A stretch of 53,978 nt of DNA from Chloroflexota bacterium. Lineage in GTDB: Bacteria; Chloroflexota; Anaerolineae; Anaerolineales; Villigracilaceae. The stretch spans positions 1-53,978 of the forward strand of contig JAKOVF010000080.1 in NCBI GenBank assembly GCA_029782225.1. The letters are read 5' to 3'. A model generated the notes under the pieces. That model worked only from the letters and a program-made list of their open reading frames with translations. It did not search any database and was not told where the DNA came from. Below, piece after piece: positions 15,350-23,235 of the stretch. Numbering within the stretch: the stretch's first letter is position 1; each line of letters opens with the position of its first letter. The translations under genes were made by a program, and so were the position numbers.

Positions 15350-17425
15350 TCATTTCGTCGAAATGCGCAGCGCCGCTTCAAGCGCTTGACGGAGGGCGTC
15401 CTGCGCGTTGCCGGCATTCACCGGCCAAAGCAGATTCGCCAGATCAAGCGATGCCTGAGATGGCGCTAGCACATCACCCTGGACGCGCGCAGCCAGGGCC
15501 ATGCCTTGTGCTTGTTCAAACAACGATTGATCCCCTGTCACAGCGGCAATGTTCCTCAACGCGATTGCCTTATCCGACTCGCGGGTCATCTTCTCGACCA
15601 GACTGAGTGCGGCCCGGGGATCATCTTTTGCCAGCTTCGAAGACAGTTCAACCAATGGATACGAATCCCCCAGTCCACCGGTAACCTGGATCGCCTTCTC
15701 GTGATCGCCGAGGGCGGTGAGCGCCTGGACTCGATAGTAAGCGGACTGGATGGAATCGGTCAGTGTCGCATTGCCTGTTTGTCGGATGACATCGCGCAGG
15801 GCAAGATCACGATACAAAGGGATTTCAATCTGCATGGCTACATCTGCGTTGGCCCATGCGCTTGCGATCGCAGCCTGGGCACGCGCCCGTTCATATGGAT
15901 CGGTGATGTTCACTGATGCGCCTAATGCAGATAAATAGTCTCCGAGCTCAAGATACGCGGCAGTTGAAACATCAGGATAAAGCCCATCATCGATGCGTTC
16001 CAACAATGACGGATTATTCGCGGCAACCGCCAGGTCACCCAGGGCATAGGCCAGCGGTGCGTCCTCCACATCATCCAATGCGGCCAGCGCTTCATCAAAG
16101 AGAGTTGTATTGCCGGATGCAACAGCCACCTCTCGCAACGCTCGTGCACGTTGAACAGGATCTTGAACTTCGCGGGCGGCAGTGGCTGCCAGATCAAAGG
16201 CCCCCAGCTCGCGCAGTGTCCACGCTCGAATGGACGAATCGTGGATCGCCGCGGCTGCTGTTACTGCTTCGGATGGCCCGATCTCATTCCAGGCTAACGC
16301 GACGCCGCGCAGTTGCAGATCGCGGTAAATACCTGTCTGATTTTTGACAGAAGCCTGTTCGGTGTGCAAGAGTTCAGCCGCACGGACCGGATCAACCTTG
16401 TTTAGCTCAACCGCAATCAAAGGAATGCTCCAGGCGCCGGCACGCATCGCATTCAAATCAATGGCGATCAGGTCGGCATTCTCCATATCAATGGAAACAC
16501 CGATGGTCGATTCCTGGACAGAGAGAGACTGTCCCCACAGGGCAGCTTCATTCTCACGGGCCTGTTGAACAGTAGCCAGTGCTTCTTCGTAAGCGGCCTG
16601 CGCTTCAGCGGAGTCTATTTCGTTCCAGGCCGCGCCGAGACGTGCAAGCATCCAGGCGCGGGCCTGCGCACGGTCCGCAGTAGCTGCAGCGCGGTCAGCC
16701 GTGTCGAGAATGGACTGCGCTGTCTGTTGCTCAGCAGTTGTTGTCGTCACGTCAGCAGCCGGGGTACGGAAGATCGGCAAGGCAAAGAAGGCTGATACGA
16801 ACAGAACGAATACGGCCCATCCAAGGAGCGTGCGTGGTTTTTTCAACCCGCCAGATTGGATGGATCGCGTGTTGTAAAGTCCCCAGGCAAGGGAGCCAAG
16901 GATAACTAGTGTGACCATGCCCGCATAGATCAGCACCGTCCGCTGTTTGCCCGCTTCGATCATCTGATTCAGGCTGGTATAGATCTTGTTCAGGCGGAAG
17001 CGGATCGTTTGTGATTCGGAGACGAAGGCATCCAGGCTGGTAATTGGTTGATCCAGTAAACGGCTGTATTGCTGGGTGTAGGCGTCCAGCCGGGTTTGAG
17101 TCTTTTCTGGGAGAGCCCCGGTTTTCTCTTTAGCCCTGTCGATCATGAGTAACATGCGCTCGGTGTAGTACAGCTCCTCATGAATCTTCGTCGCCGCGGG
17201 GCAGGGACTGTTAACTTCACGTCCGATGCTGCCTTTCCATTCTATGGCAGTGGCCAGGCGTGGATCATCCGCGAGATGGCAGGAGATGCAGTAATTGCCC
17301 GGGACGAGAGTCTGCCCGTTTGACGGAGGCAGGCCGACCGTCGAGGATGAGGCGGAAGCCGAAGAGACCGCGAATACCAAAGCCGCCAGGAAAATCAGGG
17401 AGGGAAAAAGGATTCGGCGCGTCAT
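15350..17425 (-). CDS. Membrane-anchored monoheme cytochrome c with a long helical-repeat domain
   Basis: A 691-residue protein of unusual build. It begins with a signal peptide or anchor (about 1-25). A single c-type heme motif CISCH (Cys46, Cys49, His50) follows, then a helical region with possible distal ligands (IHEELYYTERML), and two transmembrane helices (about 163-184 and 200-219). The remaining 470 residues are alpha-helical TPR-like repeats rich in Ala/Asp with recurring DP-x-RA units, without further CxxCH. By topology the repeat domain should face the same side as the heme. Its start overlaps the 54-residue peptide gene as ATGA. I do not recognise the whole protein; it probably docks cytochromes onto the NrfD complex encoded just upstream. 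Confidence 0.8.
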   Translation of the reverse strand: MTRRILFPSLIFLAALVFAVSSASASSSTVGLPPSNGQTLVPGNYCISCHLADDPRLATAIEWKGSIGREVNSPCPAATKIHEELYYTERMLLMIDRAKEKTGALPEKTQTRLDAYTQQYSRLLDQPITSLDAFVSESQTIRFRLNKIYTSLNQMIEAGKQRTVLIYAGMVTLVILGSLAWGLYNTRSIQSGGLKKPRTLLGWAVFVLFVSAFFALPIFRTPAADVTTTTAEQQTAQSILDTADRAAATADRAQARAWMLARLGAAWNEIDSAEAQAAYEEALATVQQARENEAALWGQSLSVQESTIGVSIDMENADLIAIDLNAMRAGAWSIPLIAVELNKVDPVRAAELLHTEQASVKNQTGIYRDLQLRGVALAWNEIGPSEAVTAAAAIHDSSIRAWTLRELGAFDLAATAAREVQDPVQRARALREVAVASGNTTLFDEALAALDDVEDAPLAYALGDLAVAANNPSLLERIDDGLYPDVSTAAYLELGDYLSALGASVNITDPYERARAQAAIASAWANADVAMQIEIPLYRDLALRDVIRQTGNATLTDSIQSAYYRVQALTALGDHEKAIQVTGGLGDSYPLVELSSKLAKDDPRAALSLVEKMTRESDKAIALRNIAAVTGDQSLFEQAQGMALAARVQGDVLAPSQASLDLANLLWPVNAGNAQDALRQALEAALRISTK

Positions 17426-17586
17426 TTCTCCATATCCGTATGCGGGGTTTCTTCTTGTGGTCTAGGGTCCGGCGGTGCGGTCTGAATCCAACGCAACATT
17501 CTGAAATAAGCAATAAAGACCGAAATGGCAACCACGAAGACGACAATGGAGCCGATCGTGGGAGTGTCAAAAAACCAGTGTGCCAT
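17422..17586 (-). CDS. 54-residue single-pass membrane protein in the NrfD module
   Basis: A short leftward gene between nrfD-like and cytochrome genes. It encodes MAHWFFDTPTIGSIVVFVVA at the N-terminus, a hydrophobic helix (about 10-28), then RMLRW and a polar Pro/Glu-rich tail. Support comes from the ATG at 17586 with GGAG just upstream, the ATGA overlap of its stop with the next gene, and the 8-bp gap from the nrfD-like stop. Size, topology and position resemble small accessory subunits of respiratory membrane complexes such as CcoQ-type peptides, but I see no homology. It could be a structural subunit of the NrfD/MopB complex. Confidence 0.75.
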   Translation of the reverse strand: MAHWFFDTPTIGSIVVFVVAISVFIAYFRMLRWIQTAPPDPRPQEETPHTDMEK

Positions 17587-17594
17587 TTCAACTC

Positions 17595-18932
17595 CTAATC
17601 CGCGGCGTGCGCCAATTCACGCGCTTTTTGCTGAATCGCCTCAACGGCATCGCCCTCTTCCACTTCCCAGACGGAGATGGCGGGGAAGAGCTTGAAGAAG
17701 ATCAGGAAGAGCAGTGCGAACAAAGCGAGCGACCCGGCCGTAATGGCGATCTCTGTGATGGACGGCGAGTAGGTCGCAGGCAGCAAACCGAGGGAAGGCC
17801 GAGTGAGGCTCGGGGCAACGATCAGGAAGCGTTCCACCCACATACCAACGAGGATGGAAAGTGAGGCCAGGAACGTGCCCAGGGGAGTGCGTCCTTTCCG
17901 GCGAAAGAGGATCGCAAAAGGAATGATCAGGTTGCCTACAACCATGATCCAGAACGCGGGCGCATACTCGCCGTTCAGTTTGGCATGGAGCACCGCGGAT
18001 TCATTCGTGAGCGTGGAGTAGCCAGTGGTGAGGAACTCGGCCAGCGTGAAGTAACCCCAGAAAACGCTCATCACCAGCAGGAGAATGCCAAGGTAGTTGT
18101 ACTGTTTTTCGCCGATCCATTTCTCGAAGTGCCAGGCGCGGCGGAGCATGGTCATGAAGACAAAGAGCATAGCGATGCCTGAGAAGATCGCGCCGACCAC
18201 AAAGTAAGGACCGAGAATGGTGGAATGCCACATCGGCTGCATGGTCATGCCGAAAATCCAGGAAACAACTGTATGCACCGAGACCGCGACCGGGATGATG
18301 ACAATCGCCATGATACCAATGGCTACTTCAAGCCTGCGATGCTGCTCCGCATTTCCATGCCAGCCCAGGGACATGACCGTGTACAACCAGCGCCGCCAGC
18401 GAGGAGCGTCGGTCATGTGATCGCGCAAGCGGGCGAGGTCGGGGATCATGGGCAGGTAAAGGTAAAGCATGCTGCTCATCAGATAGACACCGACGCAGGT
18501 GAAGTCCCACAGGAAAGGTGACTGGAAGCGGCCAAAGAGGAATGGGAACAGGATGCGCTCAGGTCGTCCCATGTCAATCCAGATCTGGAGCAAGCCGAGG
18601 ATGAGGGCGAAGAAGGTAATCGCTTCCGCAATGCGCGTGATGGGACGCCGCCACTCAGCCTGCGTCACTCGCAGGATGGCAGAGATCAGGGTCCCTGCAT
18701 GGCTGATACCAATAAAGAACACGAAGTTCGTGATGTAAACTCCCCAGTACACGGGACGATTGAGGCCGGTCATGCCGAGGCCGAGAAACCATTGATTGAC
18801 CAGCGCAGCCACGCCAAATGCACAGACCAGTCCCAGCCCGGCCAGGACAAAATAAAACTGCATGGAGGTCCGGCGCAGCGGGCTGAGGACTATCCGTTCA
18901 AGTTCAGATTCGCGGTGAGGAATGGAAGTCAT
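17595..18932 (-). CDS. NrfD/PsrC-family quinone-interacting membrane subunit
   Basis: A 445-residue integral membrane protein with about ten helices. Diagnostic features are NRPVYWGVYITNFVFFIGISHAGTLISAILRVTQAEWRRPITRIAEAIT, IDMGRPERILFPF, SPFLWDFTC, and HTVVSWIFGMTMQPMWHSTILGPYFVVGAIFSG, as in the larger NrfD branch (ActC, QrcD, DsrP, PsrC). These subunits bind quinol or quinone without heme and pass electrons to the Fe-S subunit. The Fe-S gene precedes it by 9 bp and the MopB-like gene comes before that, so the three form a CISM-type core. Compared with plain PsrC (about 250-320 residues) it is long, closer to ActC/QrcD/DsrP. Confidence 0.9.
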   Translation of the reverse strand: MTSIPHRESELERIVLSPLRRTSMQFYFVLAGLGLVCAFGVAALVNQWFLGLGMTGLNRPVYWGVYITNFVFFIGISHAGTLISAILRVTQAEWRRPITRIAEAITFFALILGLLQIWIDMGRPERILFPFLFGRFQSPFLWDFTCVGVYLMSSMLYLYLPMIPDLARLRDHMTDAPRWRRWLYTVMSLGWHGNAEQHRRLEVAIGIMAIVIIPVAVSVHTVVSWIFGMTMQPMWHSTILGPYFVVGAIFSGIAMLFVFMTMLRRAWHFEKWIGEKQYNYLGILLLVMSVFWGYFTLAEFLTTGYSTLTNESAVLHAKLNGEYAPAFWIMVVGNLIIPFAILFRRKGRTPLGTFLASLSILVGMWVERFLIVAPSLTRPSLGLLPATYSPSITEIAITAGSLALFALLFLIFFKLFPAISVWEVEEGDAVEAIQQKARELAHAAD

Positions 18933-18941
18933 CGATTTTCC

Positions 18942-19628
18942 TCATCCTTCCTTCAAGTAATAAACCTTCGGTTTCGTACCCATTTCTTCCTGCAACCGGA
19001 ATGCTCGCGGGCTGGAGGAGAGTTGTGAGACCAGACTCTTGGGATCATCTAAATCACCGAAGTAGCGGGCATGACCGGTGCAGGTCTCCACGCAAGCCGG
19101 GATGTAATCCGTTGCGGCGAATGGACGGCCCTCCGCTTGCGCCCTTTCACGCGCCTTGCGCAGGCGTTGAACACAGAACGTGCATTTCTCAACCACTCCT
19201 TTCGGACGGGGCGCGACCTCAGGCTCCGGGTTGAGATGCGCCTTCAGTGCTTCAGGCCATTCAGGCGCGAACCAGTTGAAGTAGCGGACCTGATACGGAC
19301 AGGCTACTGTACAAAAACGACAGCCAATACAGCGTTCGTAATCGATCAGCACAACGCCTTCGTCGGTTTTATAAGTTGCCTGAACTGGGCAGACTTTGAC
19401 GCAGGCGGGATCATCGCAGTGCATACATGGACGGGGAATCATGGTCTCGTTGACGTTCGGATATTCCCCTTCCGCGAAAGGCAGGACTTCATTCCACAAA
19501 ATGGCGCGTCCCATCCCTGCCTGATCTGGCCCGGCCACAGGCGTGTTGTTTTCCATCCGGCAAGCGGCGGTACAGCTCTGACAGGCGAAACATTTATCAA
19601 GGTCAATCACCATTCCCCAGCGGGGCAT
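18942..19628 (-). CDS. Four-cluster [4Fe-4S] electron-transfer subunit (PsrB/QrcC/DsrO-like)
   Basis: A 228-residue protein with the 16-Cys pattern of the DmsB/NrfC/PsrB family: CFACQSCTAAC, CMHCDDPACVKVCP, CIGCRFCTVACP and CTFCVQRLRKARE with a later CVETC. It has no signal peptide (it opens MPRWGMVIDLDKC), unlike DsrO proteins with a Tat signal. It would therefore be co-exported with the Tat-bearing MopB subunit encoded 23 bp upstream, as for PsrAB-type pairs. It should wire the MopB subunit to NrfD. This argues that the set is a MopB/Fe-S/NrfD complex rather than DsrJOP. Confidence 0.9.
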   Translation of the reverse strand: MPRWGMVIDLDKCFACQSCTAACRMENNTPVAGPDQAGMGRAILWNEVLPFAEGEYPNVNETMIPRPCMHCDDPACVKVCPVQATYKTDEGVVLIDYERCIGCRFCTVACPYQVRYFNWFAPEWPEALKAHLNPEPEVAPRPKGVVEKCTFCVQRLRKARERAQAEGRPFAATDYIPACVETCTGHARYFGDLDDPKSLVSQLSSSPRAFRLQEEMGTKPKVYYLKEG

Positions 19629-19651
19629 GTTCTACCTCCAAAATCCTCAGG

Positions 19652-22018
19652 TCAGGCCCGGGTGATACGGACGCGCGTCGGGCCGGAGACGGCCAGCCCG
19701 GTCAATGGCTCACCGGTGAATTCGATGAGCTTGTTGGGATTCGCACCTACAACAAGACTGTTGCCGGCGTCTCGGCCCCAGCGGACAAAGGTGTGATGTC
19801 CCTGGCCGGGCGGCAGGAAGACTGCATTCGGCCACAGGCCGGCATGGACGCGCACCTGAGCCTGGACGCGATCATTCCCCGATTCAACCCAGACTCGGTC
19901 GCCGTTTTGCAGACCCAGAGCTGTCGCGGCCTTTTGAGCGACTTCCACCCAACTATCCCATTTGACGTATCCCTGCAGACCGTAGCATTCCTGCAAGGTC
20001 GGGATAATCCCCTGCCACTGCTGCGACTGCGTGATCAGGGGTTGAGTGACAAGAAGGAACGGATACTCCAGCGCGTCCGCGGTGGAATCTGCCAGGGCAG
20101 AGGGAATCTCGAAGTGCGGCAGGCAGGCCAGGTTAGAGTCTGACCTGAGCAAGGCGAAGAGCTCGCGCGAGAAGAAATCAAAGCGTCCGTCTTTGGGCGC
20201 ATTCAAACGGTCTCGACCGAGAACATCCTTCCATGCCTGGCTGCCGGGCGCAGCATTGAAATAGACCAGCTCAGACCAGTTGCCGTTCGCTTCCAGCTTT
20301 TCCCAATCGAAGGTCGAGAGGCGATCCGTGATCAGGTCTTTATAGGTTTTCCAGGGTAAGGCCTTCGCGAGGGGCTCACCGATGCGATGACCGAGATCGA
20401 GTAATACGTCGCCGGGATTGCACGTATCGTGGATGGGTTCGACAACAGGCCGGCGCAGCGAAATGCCTGCGTAGCCGGTGCCTTCGAGATAATCATCGCC
20501 CCAGACTTCGAGGAAGGTGCTGGCGGGCAGGATGAGATCTGCATGTGCCGCACTTTCATCCAGGGTGGATGCAAAACTGACAACAAACGGGACCTTCATC
20601 AGTGCTTCCACGCAGCGCCCGTTGTTTGGCACATCATAAAGCGGGTTAGCATTCAACAGGAATAGCATTTCCAGCGGATAAGGCTTTTCGGCGAGAATTC
20701 GTTCAAAGGCGTTTTGATAGGCAGAGATTGCCAGGGGGAATTCCGTCCCCGCGCCGTCAATCCGTTCCCTGGATTCGCCTGCCCGCGCGATCGAATCGAG
20801 AGAGTATGTGGGCCAATCCGCAAGTTCAGGAAAACGCTGGACGATCACCCCACCCTTTGTATCAAGTGAACCAACAAGTGCGTTCAGGGCATGGACGGCC
20901 AGCGCAGTGTAAAGTGCGTTGCCACTGGATAGTTCGCCTGCTTCGGTTGGCAATACCGCAATCGCCGGGCGATTGGTCGCGAATTCACCCGCCAGCCGCG
21001 CGATGACGTCTGTGGAAATGCCAGTGATGTTTGAAACGCGTTCGAGTGTGTACGATTCCAAAACCAGAGATTTGAAACCCTGATGCGAATTGCCCTCTGC
21101 ATCTTTGAAGTCTTCAAAACCAAAAGTAAAGTCGCGTACGAAAGCTTCGTCGTACAGCTCACTGTTGATGATGACGTTCGCCATTCCAAGCGCCAGCGCG
21201 CCATAGGTGCCCGGCCGAATGGGAATCCATTCATCGGCTTTGATGCCAGTGACGGAGAGCCGCGGATGGACCGCGACGAGTTTTCCACGCTGAGGACGTC
21301 CGCGGCGCATGAAGGCGGTCGCCCCCAGATAACCGATCACATTGCGGCTGGATTCAAGCAGGTTGCCGCCAAAGGTCATCACATAATTTGCATTTGTAAT
21401 ATCGTAGACCGGCAGACCGTTGATGCCCTGGGAAAGCCACATCGCCATGCGCGCGGTCCCTTCGCCCAGGCTTTCACGCGAGATCACGTTCGGCGAGCCA
21501 TACGCGCGCATGAATCGTTGAACCATTTGACGCATTTGTCCGCGCAGGTCACCGTGCATAAGCGCCACAGTGTGAGACTTCCCAGACTGACGCAGTTCGA
21601 TCAATTTATCAGCAACTATACCGAGCGCTTCATCCCACGAAATTTCCTTCCAATCTCCCGAGCCGCGCTCACCCATTTGAATCCGCGGGTGCTCGATCCG
21701 CTCCGGGCTGTAAAGCATCTCCAGCGAAGTTTGCCCTTTCAGGCAGCACACGCCCTGGTTCAGCGGATGCAGTGGATTGCCCTCCACCTTCACAGCTTTG
21801 CCGTTGACCACGCGCACATCCAGTCCGCAGCCGGAAGGACACAACGCGCAGGTAGTTTTGACAACTTTTTCTTCCAGGGAAGTCACCGCCCGTGCATCAG
21901 GCTTCTCGATGGAATGCAGCGCGCTGACTCCGGCTCCAGCCACCACTGTGGCAGTGCCAAGCTTGAGAAAATCCCGCCGTGAGAAGCGCGATTTGGGTTT
22001 TGGACTAGTTGCCGTCAT
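19652..22018 (-). CDS. MopB-fold (molybdopterin oxidoreductase) catalytic-type subunit, possible Mo-less Qrc/Act-like
   Basis: A 788-residue protein with a Tat signal (SRRDFLKLG, 13-21). The [4Fe-4S] motif is Cys57/60/64 with a fourth cysteine, Cys92, in GVCCLKG. The MopB domains follow: ISWDEALGIVADKL, RAYGSPNVIS, VMTFGGNLLES, NALVGSLDTKGGV, LFLLNANPLYD, HADLILPASTFLEVWGDDY and a C-terminal cofactor-binding domain (NGDRVWVES). At the place where PsrA/PhsA-type enzymes carry the Mo-ligating Cys (SxC after GSPN), this protein reads SLG with Gly185. If that alignment is right it may lack catalytic Mo, as described for QrcB and ActB. It overlaps the monoheme cytochrome gene by 14 bp and probably acts outside the membrane. 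Confidence 0.87.
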   Translation of the reverse strand: MTATSPKPKSRFSRRDFLKLGTATVVAGAGVSALHSIEKPDARAVTSLEEKVVKTTCALCPSGCGLDVRVVNGKAVKVEGNPLHPLNQGVCCLKGQTSLEMLYSPERIEHPRIQMGERGSGDWKEISWDEALGIVADKLIELRQSGKSHTVALMHGDLRGQMRQMVQRFMRAYGSPNVISRESLGEGTARMAMWLSQGINGLPVYDITNANYVMTFGGNLLESSRNVIGYLGATAFMRRGRPQRGKLVAVHPRLSVTGIKADEWIPIRPGTYGALALGMANVIINSELYDEAFVRDFTFGFEDFKDAEGNSHQGFKSLVLESYTLERVSNITGISTDVIARLAGEFATNRPAIAVLPTEAGELSSGNALYTALAVHALNALVGSLDTKGGVIVQRFPELADWPTYSLDSIARAGESRERIDGAGTEFPLAISAYQNAFERILAEKPYPLEMLFLLNANPLYDVPNNGRCVEALMKVPFVVSFASTLDESAAHADLILPASTFLEVWGDDYLEGTGYAGISLRRPVVEPIHDTCNPGDVLLDLGHRIGEPLAKALPWKTYKDLITDRLSTFDWEKLEANGNWSELVYFNAAPGSQAWKDVLGRDRLNAPKDGRFDFFSRELFALLRSDSNLACLPHFEIPSALADSTADALEYPFLLVTQPLITQSQQWQGIIPTLQECYGLQGYVKWDSWVEVAQKAATALGLQNGDRVWVESGNDRVQAQVRVHAGLWPNAVFLPPGQGHHTFVRWGRDAGNSLVVGANPNKLIEFTGEPLTGLAVSGPTRVRITRA

Positions 22019-22373
22019 ATTGACTCAGCCAGCGGAAAAGTTTTTGACCCTGGGCCGGCTCGACGCTCAGCGCTTCCGCCTCAGGGACCTCCGGGTTTGT
22101 TGCCGTGAAATAAGCAAGATCGACGCTCACTTCGACTCCCAACAACTCCAGGGATCGAACAAGATCAGGGACCGTGCTTGGTTTATTTGAAGCCACCCAG
22201 GCCTGACCACGCGGTCCGCGCGGCCCTCCGCCAGAAGGGCTGATGTGACAGGAGGAACAAGGCTCGCCCGTTTGCGCGGCATATTCCGGCAGGGCCTGCG
22301 TCGTCGATGAAGACGCGAATAACACAGCCATGCCCAGGAGCAATGCACCCAGGATGATCAGGAATTGTTTCAT
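22005..22373 (-). CDS. Small exported monoheme cytochrome c
   Basis: A 122-residue protein with a signal peptide or N-terminal anchor (about 1-27) and one heme motif CSSCH (Cys39, Cys42, His43) followed by a Gly/Pro-rich turn (SPSGGGPRGPRGQAW). The C-terminal half has no second heme motif and no obvious methionine-ligand motif. It sits 2 bp after the Rieske gene and overlaps the MopB-like gene, so it is probably the extracytoplasmic cytochrome subunit of that complex. Qrc and ACIII use multiheme proteins in this position, so a single heme is unusual. Confidence 0.82.
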   Translation of the reverse strand: MKQFLIILGALLLGMAVLFASSSTTQALPEYAAQTGEPCSSCHISPSGGGPRGPRGQAWVASNKPSTVPDLVRSLELLGVEVSVDLAYFTATNPEVPEAEALSVEPAQGQKLFRWLSQYDGN

Positions 22374-22375
22374 CG

Positions 22376-22828
22376 CTAGACCTCCCCCACTGTCACGGTA
22401 TCGCCTTCCATGCTGACAGGGATCTGTTCCAGCGGAATCGGCGGAGGCCCGGCCAGCACGTCACCGAACTCATCGTAGCGGCCATCGTGACAGGCACAGT
22501 AGAATTCCTTTTTATTGGCCTGCCATTCCACTGTGCAGCCGAGGTGCGTGCAGACAAGAGAGAACGCTCGCAGACTCTCTCGCGTCCGCACTACGAGCAC
22601 AGGGACCGCGCCGTAGGTGAGGGCCTTTGTCCCGCCCACCGGTAATTCACTCAGCGGAAAGGAAACCGGCTGGGCTTCCTGTGTGCTGTTCGTGGCCGGG
22701 AACAAACGCGACTGCAGCCAGGTCCCCAGCCAGGCCGCGCCGAGCGTTGCCAGTCCCAGTTGAATGAACTGGCGTCGCGCCGCAAAGGCGGAGGGGCGTG
22801 CTTTTGGAGAAGGATTAGTGATCGTCAT
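22376..22828 (-). CDS. Rieske [2Fe-2S] protein, Tat-exported
   Basis: A 150-residue protein with a twin-arginine signal/anchor (Arg18-Arg19 in ARRQFIQLGLATLGAAWLG). The Rieske fold has cluster ligands Cys93/His95 in CTHLGC and Cys111/His114 in CACHDG. Cys98 and Cys113 match the disulfide pair of high-potential Rieske proteins from cytochrome bc/b6f complexes. No cytochrome b gene is nearby, so it is not part of an ordinary bc1 complex here. It lies between two cytochrome c genes in the dsr cluster and probably serves the MopB/NrfD complex. A Rieske protein is not a standard dsr operon member. Confidence 0.9.
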   Translation of the reverse strand: MTITNPSPKARPSAFAARRQFIQLGLATLGAAWLGTWLQSRLFPATNSTQEAQPVSFPLSELPVGGTKALTYGAVPVLVVRTRESLRAFSLVCTHLGCTVEWQANKKEFYCACHDGRYDEFGDVLAGPPPIPLEQIPVSMEGDTVTVGEV

Positions 22829-22847
22829 ATTCAGAATCTCTTTGGTA

Positions 22848-22922
22848 TGTCATCCTGAGCCGCTTTGGGGCGAAGGATCTCCCTAACGATGCGCGGGACT
22901 CTTCGCTGCGCTCAGAGTGACA
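22848..22922. repeat. Dispersed 75-bp repeat with imperfect terminal inverted repeats
   Basis: The element starts TGTCATCCTGAG (22848-22859) and ends CTCAGAGTGACA (22911-22922); the ends are inverted repeats matching at 10 of 12 positions. Inside are GGGGCGAAGGATCTCC and CTTCGCTGCG. Its style resembles widespread short dispersed repeats. It separates the diheme cytochrome and Rieske genes, the only long gap in that stretch, and could form a hairpin in the transcript. Confidence 0.55.
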
Positions 22923-22924
22923 CC

Positions 22925-23221
22925 CTAAGGAACAATCTCATTCGCGCCAACGTAACTATGACAGTTATTGCAGGATGTTTTCGCATCATGGCACTGCAAA
23001 CAATCCGACTGAACCAGGTCGCCGCGGTTAAGTACATCCATGTGATGGGTTTGCCACCAGTCGAGCGGACTATGATATTCAGGTGCTGGCCGGCTGGGAT
23101 CAACATAAACAGATAGTGGTCCTGCTCCATCCTTGGCCGGCTTTTCAACATAGCGTGGATACCAGGCGACCAGAAGAAGCAGGAGACCCAGAGCGACGAG
23201 TGATAAAGCAGCTTTACGCAT
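22925..23221 (-). CDS. Small diheme cytochrome c (DsrJ position)
   Basis: A 98-residue protein with an N-terminal hydrophobic anchor (about 4-20) and two heme motifs, CLQCH (Cys74-His78) and CNNCH (Cys84-His88), separated by only five residues. His59-His60 in WWQTHHMDVLN could supply axial ligands. It directly follows dsrK (14-bp gap), the position of dsrJ in canonical dsrMKJOP operons, but DsrJ has three hemes with unusual ligation while this protein has two motifs and is shorter. It is best read as a DsrJ-like replacement that takes electrons to or from DsrMK outside the membrane. Confidence 0.82.
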   Translation of the reverse strand: MRKAALSLVALGLLLLLVAWYPRYVEKPAKDGAGPLSVYVDPSRPAPEYHSPLDWWQTHHMDVLNRGDLVQSDCLQCHDAKTSCNNCHSYVGANEIVP

Positions 23222-23235
23222 TCATTGCTCCGTGC

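Noticed and set aside
18942..19628. Calling the Fe-S subunit DsrO and the NrfD subunit DsrP
   Set aside because: The Fe-S protein lacks the Tat signal of DsrO and is paired with a Tat-exported MopB subunit, so the complex is a different CISM type.
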